In this document: piece by piece, positions 43,401 through 54,816 of the stretch
Layout of the letters: each line of letters opens with the position of its first letter
Numbering within the stretch: the stretch's first letter is position 1
Assembly (NCBI RefSeq): GCF_905171765.1
Contig: NC_053391.1
Location: 268,016,771 to 268,080,770 of the forward strand
DNA: 64,000 nucleotides
Source of the DNA: Bufo bufo
Lineage: Eukaryota > Chordata > Amphibia > Anura > Bufonidae
Direction: 5' to 3'
Program-made: the position numbers and the translations under genes
The notes under the pieces: model-generated
Seen by the model: only the letters and a program-made list of their open reading frames with translations
What the model was told of the DNA's origin: nothing
Databases searched by the model: none

Positions 43401-44318
43401 CTCGTATCTGGTCTCTACGTCCAAAACGAGAGTGTCGGCATAAGGCGCTCCCGCCCGTAGATGCGCAATTTTGAGGCGTTGCAGCGCTCGATAGGGTAGA
43501 GGTGCCAGAAAAATTGCCTGAATGGATGATGCCAAGAGACCGATTATCCCCGCCAGATGTCTCAGGGACACCTGAGGCAACATAAAGGAATGTTTTAACT
43601 CCTTGCGAATAGCTCGGACTTTCGATTGCGGAAGACTGAGAATCTGAGCGACAGAGTCTATGGTGAAACACAAAAACTCCATGGACGTGGAGGGGATTAG
43701 GCAAGATTTGTCCTGGTTGATGATGAACCCCAGGCTGGAGATGAGCGTCATGGACATTTCCAAGTGTTCCTGGAGGACTGAGGGACTGTGGGCCATGAAC
43801 AGGATATCGTCCAGGTAAATAATTAATCGCACTCCCCGGCTGCGAAGCCACGCCACTACAGGGCGCATCAGCTTGGTGAAACACCACAGGGCGGAAGAGA
43901 GGCCGAAAGGGAGGCACGTGAACTGGCACATTTGATCGTTCCATCGAAAACGTAGTAAATATCTGGAACTGGGTGCCACAGGGACCGTCAGGTAGGCATC
44001 CTTGAGGTCTAGTTTGGCCATCCAATCTTCCAGGAGAAGCATGTCCCTCAGGAGATGGATGCCCTCCATTTTGAAGTGGCGATACTGGACAAACGTGTTC
44101 AAAGTCTTGAGATTGATAACAGGGCGCATTAGGCCCCCTTTCTTTTGAACTAAGAAGATGTTGCAGACAACTCCCGCGTGGCCCCTGGGGGCTAGTTCTA
44201 TCACCCCTTTCTGGTATAGTTCTGTCAGTTCCATGTGGACGAGTGACCGTGCTGGGCCGGACAACACCATGGGGTGCGGAGGAGGCAGACCTATCTCGAA
44301 TCCTCTGACTGTAGACAA
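43401..44318 (-). pseudogene. Second DIRS reverse transcriptase domain
   Basis: The polymerase motifs are intact: FLVQKKGGLMRPVINLKTLN, WMAKLDLKDAYLTVPVAP, LPFGLSSALWCFTKLM and the YLDD box in LIIYLDDILFMA near 43815. Thumb/connection sequence (SLRHLAGIIGLLASS) follows. The open frame runs through to 43137, but from about 43370 the RNase H coding moves to another frame. This is the best-preserved polymerase in the window. Confidence 0.88.
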
Positions 44319-44693
44319 GACCCATGGGTCGGAGGTGACCCTTGTCCACGCATGTTAAAAAAGACGGAGTCTGCCCCCAATGCAAACAACAGAAGAAAGT
44401 AGAGGAAAACTGGGACTCACCATATGGACGTCTGGCACCTGGATGTCCTCGGAACCCTCTGGATCATCGACCTGGTCCGCCCCGGGACGGGAAGAATGTG
44501 GGTTGGTGACGTGGGTCTTGCAGAGATGCCCGGTACGCAAAGGAGCCTCTACTCGAACCTCGGGTATGGACGGAGGACTGGCCGGACAGACTGCCCAGGG
44601 AACTGCCAGCCCTGGCGGAGAAACGGTTCGGAAAAACCTTGCGCATAGACGTCTGCGCCTTGTCGAGGGCCGTAAAGGCACCTACATACTTGT

Positions 44694-45473
44694 CTAGCTC
44701 CTTAATAAAGAAGTCTCCAAATAGGAATCTTTGCCCGCCTCAGATAAAGCCAAGTTGGCCAGCTTGGGCTCTATCTTCATTAAGATCGCTTTCCGCCTTT
44801 CTATGGCGAGAGACGTGTTGACATTTCCCGCTATACAGATGGCCCTCTGAATCCACCCCCTGAGCTCCTCAGGGTCCACCTGCTTACCCACCGCTTTAGC
44901 GGGTTCGGCCATGTCAAAGATTTTCGCCAGAGGGCCTGTTATATCTAGCAGCTTCTCTTGGCATGCCCTCAGGACGGAGTCTAAACCCTTGCGAGGGTTG
45001 AAACCCGTCTTTGCCAAGAACAGCACCATTTTTGGGTCCACCACTGGTGTTTCGCAAATTTTGTGCGGGATTAGTGGCCGTGGGCATTCAGCCCGTAGCT
45101 TGCTGCGGGCCTCCTTATTGAGAGGCTTGCGAATCATGGCCTCCATATATTGTGCCACATGTGTGGCCGGGAGCCATTCTGAGGACCGGGGGTGGTGTAA
45201 CGAGTCAGGATCAAACAGCGGCTCTCCTGCCGGATCCGTAAGGGAAACGGCAGACCCTGAAGCTACATCTGGGTAAGCGCCAGAAGGCGGCAGGCTCAGA
45301 GAGGGATCACCCTGTGAAGTCGGATCCACCACAATATCTGCCAAATCCTCCTCTGAACCATGCAGAGATTGCAACTGTGCCTCCTCCTCAGACTCCCTAT
45401 CGGAGTCTGACTCGGCTCGGGCTGTGATCGCGCCAACTTCCATAACCGCGCACGTTCTGCCTGGCGCGGACAC
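44694..45473 (-). pseudogene. Second DIRS gag-like protein
   Basis: A 259-residue open frame on the minus strand. An acidic stretch (ESDSDRESEEEAQLQS) leads into a helical region with HVAQYMEAMIRKPLNKEARS and ELRGWIQRAICIAGNVNTSL. The position before reverse transcriptase and the composition fit DIRS gag. More gag coding appears upstream to about 45660 and downstream to 44360 in other frames, so it is broken. Confidence 0.65.
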
Positions 45474-46187
45474 TCTCTCTTACGCGATCCAAGTGCGTTC
45501 TCAAGTGATGGAGCAAAACCATCAGTCATGTGAGTTCTGGAGGCAGAAGGAGGTGGTAACAGCGGTAAATTTAAACCCTGGTGTGCTGAATGAGGCTGGG
45601 CTACCAGAACCTGGGAGATGGAGTGTGTAAGGACGGAGGACATAAAGCCCATAGCCGTCATTATGGCATTTGAAATTTATTGCTGCAGAGCTAGGGCTTG
45701 AGCCTCTGAAGCAGAGGGCTCCATAACTCTCCTGGGGAATGGGGGCACCTGGCCCCTGGAAAAAGGGTCCTGTGGGGGCAATGCAGGGGGTGGTGTAAAA
45801 CTTGAGGGCTGATGCGACATGTTAATAATGATGCTGGGGGTAAGTCACCCCGCAGAAAAACCAAACCGGTGGTAAAGAGGGGTACAATACAGAAAAAACC
45901 TGGGAGCAGGCGTGGGCGCAAACCGTAGATCTGCAGGGCCGGAGGAGACTGCGGTCAAACGCGGGAAGACAGGGACGCAGGAAGACAGGGGGCGTGGTCG
46001 CCAGAAAACGCTGAGGAAACAACTCCCCCGTCCCCGAGATCCCGCGATATCTCGGGTCCGAAGGACAGGCAAGAAGACTAGCACTGGCCGGCAGAGAAAA
46101 TGGCGCCCGCGACCAGAAGAACTGCAAGAGCAAGGAGAAGGTGCACGCTCCGGCAGGTAAAAACAGAGAACCAAGGTGCAACACTAA

Positions 46188-46207
46188 CCCCCCCCCCCCC
46201 CCCCCCC
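46188..46207. repeat. C homopolymer of about 20
   Basis: An uninterrupted C run follows aacactaa within the second DIRS leader. Length is likely to vary or be misread in sequencing. Confidence 0.8.
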
Positions 46208-46508
46208 GGCGCCCGGAGGCCTCACTCGGGGCAGGAGGGAAAGACCGAGCCTTAGGGGAAGCGGAGCTGAGGGAAGAACTCTCTATATGCCGGAACGCCC
46301 TCACAGCAATAGATAAGGAAATTACAAATACACAGATATAAATCTGAATACAATACAGAATATAGAATACAGAATATAAAAACGTGAGCCCCCCCAGACG
46401 GCGTCTCCAGGGTCAAGGGACGGCTGAGGACTCTGACGGGGCGAGCTGCAAAATGGGTCTGCGATGATAGAGAACAAACCAAACACAAAAGTTCTTATCT
46501 GGTAGCAG

Positions 46509-46673
46509 CAAAGAAAGAGGAGGATCCCAGTGGGAAGACGCCATATATACACTGGGACTGAGGGGAGGGGCTGTTGCCACGGTTTCTGTGTCCTCAATGT
46601 TTTTCTTTGCTGCTATGGTAAAATCATTACATAGAGAGATAAGCAATAGGAGCCTCCGTGTCCTGATATAAAA
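46509..46673 (-). repeat. Second DIRS 5' inverted terminal repeat
   Basis: An inverted copy of 39619-39820 over its inner part (aagaggaggatcccagtggg, gaggggctgttgcc). The outer end gcaataggagcctccgtgtc differs from the other terminus but matches the internal complementary region. Confidence 0.85.
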
Positions 46674-47519
46674 TCACTCGTAGACCCATAGACAACTCCT
46701 TGGAGGAAGTGTGTACCAAGGAGGCACCCGTAGACAACAGCGTGTGACGTGACACTGAAGGTCCGCACTCTTGGTTATACACAGCACGGCTTTCTCTTCG
46801 TGCGCGCGCTACTGTCTGGAGCCGCACACAGGAGAAGGAGGGAGCTGAAGACACCGCTACAGCGAGAAAGAAAGTGAAAGCAACTTGGATAAACTCTATC
46901 CCACAGCACCAACGGCAAGTACTGTTATTATGTCTATTGGATTCTTATATAGTCAGGGCGGGTTCCCCATTGCTCTATTGTGTTGTCAATTTTCGTATCA
47001 TTAAGGGTACTGGCAATTAAACCCTCAAGAACCCAGCAGCAGCGCAAACACACCTAGGACCATCTGGTGTAGCACTTATTGGCGGCAGCGCTGGTATCAC
47101 CAGATATTGTTTTGAGTATGAGTTTTGCTTCATACACAGTGGTTCCACATCCATTGCCATAACAGTTCCCTTGTCACGGTCAGTCTTTTTTTTCTAAACA
47201 TAATAACCAGACTAACCATGGTCCAGTGTACAACTTACCTCCTCATAGAAACCAGTTATATTAGTTTGACAGGACCAATCCATCATACATCTGTGCTGAT
47301 ATGACGTTCTACACTAATTTTCATTAAGGTACTCCAGGATGGCACTGCTTAGAAAACCTTCTGTTTAGCAAATCCAATCAATTTTAGGACAGGACCAGAG
47401 GCCATGAAAGAGATCTGTGGCTTTCTGAGCAAAGCATGGGCATTCAGTTATCCAGTCCTATTTGACTAGTGTTACGTTCAAGATTAAATGTAAAAATAGC
47501 CTGAATATTTTTCTGATGC

Positions 47520-48064
47520 ATTTCCCTCCACGTTTAATTCACTATAGCTCTCTGACGTGCTAATAATCCCTGCTTGGCCAGGTCTTTAACATCAGCAATA
47601 TTCAAAATGGACTCCCATTTCTTCAACACAGCATCTGAGTTTTGAGTGAGAAACCTGTCTCTCAATTCTTGGTACAATAAACACACACTCGGTCGTTGGA
47701 ATCTCAATATAAAGATGTCAAAAGCATTAGGAGCCCACTTATTAGACATGACACAGTAAATCCTTGCAGTATGATTTAATCTGCACCATTAGTAGTAAAT
47801 TAGTCCTTGCCAGTTTGAATGTAGAGGACAGCTCCGAAGGAGTAGCCCAACCCGGTTCCTTGGGATGAAATAGGTCCCCCAATGTTCCGACAACTTTTTT
47901 TAGACCACTTCCTGAACAACTTATTAATGTGCCCTGGCAAAAAACTCTGGTTGCCTTCAAAGGCAGATGTTTGGAGATTTGATATGAGAGGCCAAATTGT
48001 TTGCAGAGAATCTTCCATGTTGAAATTGTGTTATCTTTTAATGAAAGTTGGTAGAAGTTGGTAG
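47520..48064 (-). pseudogene. L1/Tx1-type LINE ORF2 C-terminal fragment
   Basis: Minus-strand pieces read GHINKLFRKWSKKSCRNIGG and later LYQELRDRFLTQNSDAVLKK, which resemble the region after reverse transcriptase in L1-group ORF2. Frames change at about 47745 and 47960. The reverse transcriptase of what looks like the same copy lies at 55350-56110, separated by the Penelope pair. Confidence 0.45.
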
Positions 48065-48069
48065 TAGGG

Positions 48070-48660
48070 AAAGTTTGTGTACTGTGACGAATACCGTACC
48101 CCGACTGACGTCAGACGTCAACTACATCGAGCTCACGAGATACAGTATGGTCACTGGTTACCAATCCGTGACGTTACACCCTCCTGGAGGAGTGAGTAAG
48201 GTCAGTTTTTACAGATTCCTCCTGTCCACACGGGCACAGAGAGGCAACAAGCTGAGAGAGCCTTTTCACTGCCCCAGTGAAACCGCACGTTCTCAGCCCG
48301 GGAAGACTGACACCAGTTTCTTGTTTGATATAAGCCCTGTCTGCTAACGGGATTATATAGGGTAAGAAACCAACCCGCGGTAGCGTATATCTAGGCCGAA
48401 ACACGGACGTGGGGATTCGTGATCGAGATACAAGACAGCACAAGATTAAATTATATATTTAATCGCCTTAAGGGCTCACTAGAAATAACACTATACACAC
48501 AAAGAATATATATATAGTGGTCTGAGGTTACAAATACAGGTGGTATGGTACACACGGGATTAAACAGAGCAAAAGTCAGTTTACCAGATATAGGAGTCCT
48601 TTGGGTTGTGATGAATGGAAACAGCTGATTAACCACTCTGGACACCTCCGATAGTAACAC
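48070..48660. other. Unassigned sequence next to the Penelope copy
   Basis: Non-coding. It starts near tgtgacgaataccgtacccc and has a short inverted pair (tgtgacgaatac ... ccgtgacgttaca, 48079-48175). It may be the terminal region of a Penelope element or an LTR fragment; I cannot decide. Confidence 0.3.
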
Positions 48661-48686
48661 TATCCCTGAGTGCAGCCCTCACTACC

Positions 48687-48739
48687 CCTGCTCTACGCGT
48701 TTCTGTGCGGTGGTATGCCCACACTTCATCAGGAGCAGG
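48687..48739 (-). ncRNA. Hammerhead ribozyme candidate
   Basis: Minus strand: stem I strand cctgctc, ctgatga (exact CUGAUGA), a stem II region (tgtg ... caca inside agtgtgggcataccaccgcaca), gaaa, then c-gc-g giving a two-bp stem III, the triplet gta, and gagcagg, which pairs perfectly with cctgctc over seven bases. All parts of a type I hammerhead with a very short stem III are present in the right order. Such minimal hammerheads are known in Penelope terminal repeats. The AG after the core is unpaired. Confidence 0.72.
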
Positions 48740-49786
48740 TACAGGAGGTAATTTGGTATTGTGTAATTGAATCCCTGCACAGAGTGGAGTGCAGGATTTC
48801 AGTGTATCGGCGATGTGACGGCTGTATCGGCCGCCCGAACGCCAGCTCTAAATGGCTCTAACTCCTTCCCCAGCAAGGGCAGTTACAGAGGGTAGCCAGT
48901 CACAGCGGAGGTGTGTCACACCGCTCCTCCCGCTGTGCTGCACCCACTACAGGTTTACAGTGGTGATCATTGTTGGACTGGGGTACCTAGGGCCCACCAG
49001 TAACACTTATGTGGGCCGACAGTACCGATACATTCAAATATAATAAATAATAGAACAAGTTTTTTATATTAACATAGGCTGGTTGAGGTGCTGTACATTA
49101 AATATATGTATGTAGTGCAGTAAATGTAATGTGTTATGTGCCACTTGTGCAGGGGGTGGGAGACAAGGGGCCCACCTTGCTCAGGGGCCCACCGGGGGAT
49201 TGCCCTGTACCCCTGTGGGCCAGTCCGAGCCTGGTGGTGATGCTGGGGAGTGTTGCTGCTAATAGCAACCACATGAGTGGGGGAACCTATTGGCGTTCAA
49301 AAATAGCGATCATAGATTTCACTGCAGACATATTTATTAGTGTGATCCATCTAAGGGATTAGATGTCACTTACAGCATCTTCGATATATATCATCATGAG
49401 GTTAGGGATCGTGCATATTATTTCAGGGAAAATAACCTGCGAGGCTATAGGGGTGATGGTTGCATCTATGTACTGTTGGATTATGTGCAGAGACATAGTG
49501 TACGAGGTCGTGGACACACATGGTATATGCCCATTTGTGACTTATGACCATTACACGGATCATCCGTGGATTAAAGCAGAGCTATGTATGGTCAAGTTGT
49601 TCCTCACCACACTTTGACATAGTATATCATATGCCATATAGCTTTATATCCTTACCGGAGTGAGAAATCACCTCAGATAAAGGATGCATATGAAATTGCA
49701 TCATTTAGACCCTGCAGTTTCATAGTTTGCATCCTGAAGATCCACTCAGCTTCTCTATGTAATAATAAAGTGTCCACATCACCCCC

Positions 49787-50482
49787 TCATATAGGTCGTG
49801 TAATATGTTCAATACCCTGAAATTGAACCCATGCCCCTTCCTCAGCATGGCACTCATTCATATGACATGCGACTGGTGTTTCTGCCTCATTCCTGATATC
49901 AGAAAGATGTTCACCGATCCTCTTTCTGAATTCACGTTTCGTTTTGCCGATATATTGTATCCTGCATGTACAAGTGAGGAGATAAATCACTCCTATCGTT
50001 TTGCAATTTATGAATGATCTTAGTTCATACGTTGCCCCTGTACCGGTGCTACTGAAATATTTGCCATTCTTTATGTACTTACTGAAGGAGCTTGTTCCAC
50101 ATTGGAACGTGCTTTTGGCATCATTGTTCAGCCACAACTTAGAAAACTTAGTTGGTTTTTGGGCCACATACAAACTGTGGACCAACCGGTCTCTTAAATT
50201 GCAATTCCGACGATAGGTGATAAGAGGATTTTGTGTTAGCAAATGCCCAATGTCGGGGTCTGATTTCAGAATCCCCCAGTAGGTTGACATGATCTCCTTA
50301 ATCTCTCGATGGGATCTATCATATGTGCCAACAATCCTGCACGTATTATCTTCCTCACTCCTAGCCTTTGGGCACAAAAGTTGTTTGCGATTGCAACTAA
50401 GTGCATGTTGGTATGCCCTTTTTAAAGGTTGTTGATGGTACCCACAGTTGTTAAACCGAGCCTGCAGGTCCCTCGCTGCCAC
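49787..50482 (-). pseudogene. Penelope GIY-YIG endonuclease domain
   Basis: A 231-residue open frame. The C-terminal part holds the GIY-YIG motif as GVIYLLTCTC and IQYIGKTKREFRKRIGEHL, followed by VACHMNECHAEEG with His and Cys residues typical of Penelope enzymes. The N-terminal part (RFNNCGYHQQPLKRAYQHAL, LVHSLYVAQKPTK) links to the polymerase. The domain cuts target DNA. The domain itself looks intact; the rest of the polyprotein does not. Confidence 0.88.
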
Positions 50483-50529
50483 CCTAAAAATCTGCTAGCT
50501 CTGAGCAGTTTCGCCGGGCTCTCAGATAC

Positions 50530-51240
50530 TGCCCTTTAGGGATCCCCATTGTCAGGGCTAGTGGGTGGCCGCTCTCCCATTATCGATGACGTGAATTGTT
50601 CCATCTCCTCAGAGAACACAACCTCACTCTCCCACCAGCCCAGGAAGAGGTTAGCATATGTCGGGGCACATGGACTCCCCATCGCCACCCCCCTCAGCTG
50701 GTGGAAGATCTGGCTAGAAAATAAAAACAAATTGTGTCAAGATGAATGTGATTAATTTCATAAGAAATGTATTATACCGTTGGCAATAATCACCCCTTTG
50801 CTGGAGAAAAAATTGTATAGCCTGGCACCCTTTGTCATGGGGGATGAAGCTATATAGGGCTTTGACATCCAGGCTTGCTAGCCAAGTATCCTCTTCACAT
50901 TGGATCCTATCCAATCTCTTCAGGACATCCATTGTATCCCTTACATAGGACGGGAGTCCCTCCACTAATGGTCTTAGAATTGCATCCACATAGGTACTAA
51001 TGTTTGATGTGAGACTCCCTATCCCAGACACGATCGGTCGCCCTTAAGTGTTGTCAACCCTTTATGCAATTTCGGCAAGCTGTAAAATGTAGTCAATATT
51101 GGATAGTCAGTGCTTAGGAATATGAATTCATTTTTGCTTATGAGATTGTCTCCTTGGGCCTGACGTAAATTCTTATTTAAGTTCCTCCTTGAACACAGAT
51201 GTAGGGTCAGAGGGTAGCTTCTTATATGTCTGGGGGTCAT
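50530..51240 (-). pseudogene. Penelope reverse transcriptase fragments
   Basis: Motifs in order: TTFYSLPKLHKG (51019-51240), WLASLDVKALYSFIPHDKG with a catalytic Asp (near 50850), and GVAMGSPCAPTYANLFLG (near 50680). After LFLGWWE the expected YxDD segment is missing and out-of-frame sequence follows. Several frame changes. Confidence 0.85.
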
Positions 51241-51367
51241 TTAGGATGTTCATACACATTTTTTCTTATTGTTTGTGATCCAGAATAACAATATTACCCC
51301 CCTTTATCTGATGGCTTGATTATTATTTCTGTATCAAGCTCCAATTGTTTAAGGGTCCGCCGTCATG

Positions 51368-52680
51368 TTAACATCCCCTCTGTCCCCCACCCCTGTGTGT
51401 CATCTCCAGGCAACGCAATTGCTCGGTGACAACCGTTACAAACGTGTCAATTGACGTGTTATCGTTTACAGGGGGATGCTTTTTGGAAGGCTTCTTTAAT
51501 TTTGTGAATGGCCCATCACCCATATTTTGCTGACCCTCGTCATATAGATCCGCTAGGAGTTGTACATCTGGGAGATCTTGTTCGTCTATACCCAACTTCT
51601 GGCAGGTCTGCTTATCTTTTTCCATTTTAATTTGCCTGCGAAAAGTTGTAAATCTTTATTTAACCCACGCAAATAAATCAAAATCACGTAAAGGAACAAA
51701 AGACAGCCCCTTTTTAAGTAATCGTGCTTCAGATTCAAGTAGTGAACGTGTACTTAAATTCACCACTTGCAGTTCATCCCTAAGTCATTTTTGGGGTAGA
51801 TATTATTTCTTGTTCCGCAGAAAATAATCTGACACTACTCTCTAAAAAATCCCCTCTATCATTTCTGTCCTTCCTCCCTCGATTTCCACGATTTCTACCA
51901 CTAAAGGGTCTTCTCTGGCTTTACGTAGCTCCTCTACCTCTCCCTGTATTATGTTCACTATCTGTGTCGCATTCAGATGATGAAAGTTCCGTATCGATCT
52001 CAAGTGGTGATTTTTGCTTGGAGGTTATAATCAAAAATTCTTCCCTCCTTGAAATCTTTGATATCCCTATTGAACAATGAATGTTTCTTTTCTTTCAATT
52101 GGGCAGTGAACTTTTCAATGGTCTGTTGTACATTAATTTCATTTCTATTATACTCAGGGTTGTCACAGAATTTTCTGATTTTGTTCTAGTTCGTTTTTCA
52201 GATCCGACTCACTTTTACTCAGCCATTTTTGTTCTTCCTCCAAGAGGTGTCTCATAAGCCTAAGAGAGGACTCTACTGAATTCCTGAGCAAATCGGCTCG
52301 TAGGTAGGATTGGGTTTCTCAACCCCCTTGTAACAATATTATTTTTCAGATATGTTTCAAGGGCTTGTATCTCCCACCACGACCGTATATAGTTTTTATA
52401 TGCCTTAGTGAGATTCTTGAAGTAAGAGGAGATGCTCAAATTCTGTACTTGTCATTCATGCTTTTTCCGGAAAAAATAAACTCTGATAGATCACCCATTC
52501 CATCTGTAAGCAGTGATATCGCCAGATAGGAAACCTGCCATTACTCTTACAAAAATTGCAAATAAATACTGAATGATAAATAATTGATGCTATGTATACG
52601 TCCCTAATTTGTCGATACTAAAAAATTATTACTGCCTGATAGGAACGCTAAGACAAAATAATAAACTGTATTACTTTATT
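51368..52680 (-). pseudogene. Penelope N-terminal region, degraded
   Basis: One open piece at 51368-51625 (QTCQKLGIDEQDLPDVQLLA, DGPFTKLKKPSKKHPP) leads into the polymerase. Upstream to about 52600 the minus strand has charged, Ser/Arg-rich coding traces with many stops. No known domain. The edge against the opposite copy is near 52680. Confidence 0.5.
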
Positions 52681-52689
52681 AATTAAAAC

Positions 52690-53209
52690 TGGAGTCAAAG
52701 ACTCGTAACTGAAAAGTATCAGGCTAGGGTATATCCCCAATGCGGAACATGCTCCTTATGTAAGTACATAAAAAAGGGCAAATATTTCAGTAGCACCAGT
52801 ACAGGGGCGACGTATGGACTAAGATCATTCATAAATTGCAAAATGATAGGAGTGATTTATCTCCTCACTTGTACATGCGGGATACAATATATCGGCAAAA
52901 CGAAACGTGAACATCTTTCTGATATCAGGAATGAGGCGGAAACACCAGTCGCATGTCATATGAATGAGTGCCATGCTGAGGAAGGGGCACGGGTTCAATT
53001 TCAGGGTATTGAACATATTACACGACCTATATGAGGGGGTGATGTGGACACTTTATTAATACGTAGAGAAGCTGAGTGGATCTTCAGGATGCAAACTCTG
53101 AAACTGCAGGGTCTAAATGATGCAATTTTGTATGCATGCTTTATCTGAGGTGATTTATCACTCCGGCAAGGATATAATGTAATGGTCATAAGCCACAAAT
53201 GGGCACCTA
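52690..53209 (+). pseudogene. Penelope plus copy, GIY-YIG part
   Basis: Plus-strand copy of the endonuclease: CGTCSLCKYIKKGKYFS, then GVIYLLTCTCGIQYIGKTKR (52843 onward), with a small in-frame deletion right after TKRE relative to the minus copy. It ends ITRPI followed by a stop. Everything upstream is lost by 5' truncation. The 3' region continues to 53209, is interrupted by a Tc1 element, and resumes at 54817. Confidence 0.85.
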
Positions 53210-54814
53210 CAGTCAGGTCCATAAATTTTGGGACATCGACACAATTCTAAAATTTTTGGCTCTATACACCACCACAATGGATTTGAAATAAAACGAACAA
53301 GATGTACTTTAACTGCAGACTGTCAGCTTTAATTTGAGGGTATTTACATCCAAATCAGGTGAACGGTGTAGGAATTACAACAGTTTGCATATGTGCCTCC
53401 CACTTGTTAAGGAACCAAAAGTAATGGGACATAATAATAATCATAAATCAAACTTTCACTTTTTAATACTTGGTTGCAATTCCTTTGCAGTCAATTACAG
53501 CCTGAAGTCTGGAACGCATAGACATCACCAGACGCTGGGTTTCATCCCTGATGATGCTCTGCCAGGCCTCTACTGCAACTGTCTTCAGTTCCTGCATGTT
53601 CTTGGGGCATTTTCCCTTCAGTTTGGTCTTCAGCAAGTGAAATGCATGCTCAGTCGGATTCAGGTCAGGTGATTGACTTGGCCATTGCATAACATTCCAC
53701 TTCTTTCCCTTAAAAAACTCTTTGCTTGCTTTTGCAGTATGCTTTGGGTCATTGTCCATCTGCACTGTGAAGCGCCGTCCAATGAGTTCTGAAGCATTTG
53801 GCTGAATATGAGCAGATAATATTGCCTGAAACACTTCAGAATTCATCCTGCTGCTTTTGTCAGCAGTCACATCATCAATAAATACAAGAGAACCAGTTCC
53901 ATTGGCAGCCATACATGCCCACGCCATGACACTACTACCACCATGCTTCACTGATGAGGTGGTATGCTTAGGATCATGAGCAGTTCCTTTCCTTCTCCAT
54001 ACTCTTCTCTTCCCATCACTCTGGTACAAGTTGATCTTGGTCTCATCTGTCCATAGGATGTTCCAGAATTGTGAAGGCTTTTTTAGATGTCGTTTGGCAA
54101 ACACTAATACGGCCTTCCTGTTTTTGAGGCTCACCAATGGTTTACATCTTGTGGTGAACCCTCTGTATTCACTCTGGTAAAGTCTTCTCTTGATTGTTTA
54201 CTTTGACACGCATACACCTACCTCCTGGAGAGTGTTCTTGATCTGACAAACTGTTGTGAAGGGTGTTTTCTTCACTAGGGAGAGAATTCTTCAGTCATCC
54301 ACCACAGTTGTTTTCCGTGGTCTTCCGGGTCTTTTGGTGTTGCTGAGCTCACCGGTGCATTCCTTCTTTTTAAGAATGTTCCAAACAGTTGTTTTGGCCA
54401 CGCCTAATGTTTTTACTATCTCTCTGATGGGTTTGTTTTTATTTTTTCAGCCTAATGATGGCTTGCTTCACTGATAGTGACAGCTCTTTGGATCTCATCT
54501 TGAGAGTTGACAGCAACAGATTCCAAATGCAAATAGCACACCTGTCCAAATGCAAATAGCACACCTGGCCATTGAACAGCTGAGAAGCCAATTGTCCCAT
54601 TACTTTTGGTACCTTAACAAGTTTGAGGCACATATGCAAACTTTTGTAATTCCTACACCAATCACCTGATTTGGATGTAAATACCCTCAAATTAAAGCTG
54701 ACAGTCTGCAGTTAAAGCACATCTTGTTAGTTTTATTTCAAATCCATTGTTGTGGTGTATCGAGCCAAAAATGTTAGAATTGTGTTGATGTCCCAATATT
54801 TATGGACCTGACTG
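53210..54814 (-). mobile_element. Tc1 transposon in the Penelope plus copy
   Basis: TA flanks at 53208-53209 and 54815-54816. The terminal repeats begin cagtcaggtccataaattt (left; right differs by one base) and extend inward with gacaca/gttgtgtcg-type matches, for example tttcaaatccattg. Length 1,605 bp. A different Tc1 family from the copy at 35415 and from the one at 16698. Confidence 0.92.
53463..54480 (-). pseudogene. Tc1 transposase, N-terminus broken
   Basis: The last 224 codons are open on the minus strand. Catalytic residues are visible: Asp in LWTDETKINLYQ, Asp in VQMDNDPKHTAK and Glu in DLNPTEHAFHLLK. Before residue 1 (54137) the frame is interrupted, with traces such as KQAIIRLKK and the helix-turn-helix region spread over frames to 54480. 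Confidence 0.9.
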
Positions 54815-54816
54815 TA

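Larger units (their letters stand above)
39619..46673 (-). mobile_element. Second DIRS retrotransposon
   Basis: On the minus strand: gag (45473-44694), reverse transcriptase (44318 onward), RNase H and methyltransferase-like domain, and tyrosine recombinase (to 40217). Inverted termini are 46509-46673 and 39619-39820. The internal complementary region is at 40115-40213. Two insertions interrupt the tyrosine-recombinase side, at 41716-42652 and 40438-40941. It is a different DIRS family from the one at 11255, judging by the ends and protein sequence. Confidence 0.9.
39347..47127. mobile_element. Foldback element bounded by 15-bp direct repeats, split by DIRS
   Basis: tgagtatgagttttg occurs at 39347-39361 and 47113-47127. 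Inside it, the left arm (39362-39618) and the right arm (46674-47112) are inverted copies: for example acaacacaatag, ggggaacccg, gactatataag, gctgtagcggtgtcttcagc and gttgtctacgggtgcctcct pair in order. Without the DIRS between them, the host unit would be about 0.7 kb. A 15-bp duplication and an inverted tail are common for Penelope-type insertions, but no coding sequence proves it. Confidence 0.55.
48687..52680 (-). mobile_element. Penelope-like retroelement, minus copy
   Basis: Order on the minus strand: N-terminal region (51625 and upstream, degraded), reverse transcriptase (about 51240-50530), GIY-YIG endonuclease (50482-49787), 3' region, and a hammerhead motif at 48687-48739. This is the Penelope architecture found in frogs and fish. 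A second, 5'-truncated copy runs the opposite way from about 52690, so the two are head to head. Frames are broken and the polymerase lacks its YxDD region. Confidence 0.85.

Noticed and set aside
45296..46304. Minus-strand open frames rich in Ser, Pro and Leu
   Set aside because: They overlap the DIRS 5' leader in several frames with no domain; only the 44694-45473 frame looks like gag.
46141..46341. GKNREPRC match to the PARL C-terminal KNREP region
   Set aside because: Only five residues agree, there is no WYVTYG-like context or acceptor, and the site lies in a DIRS leader.
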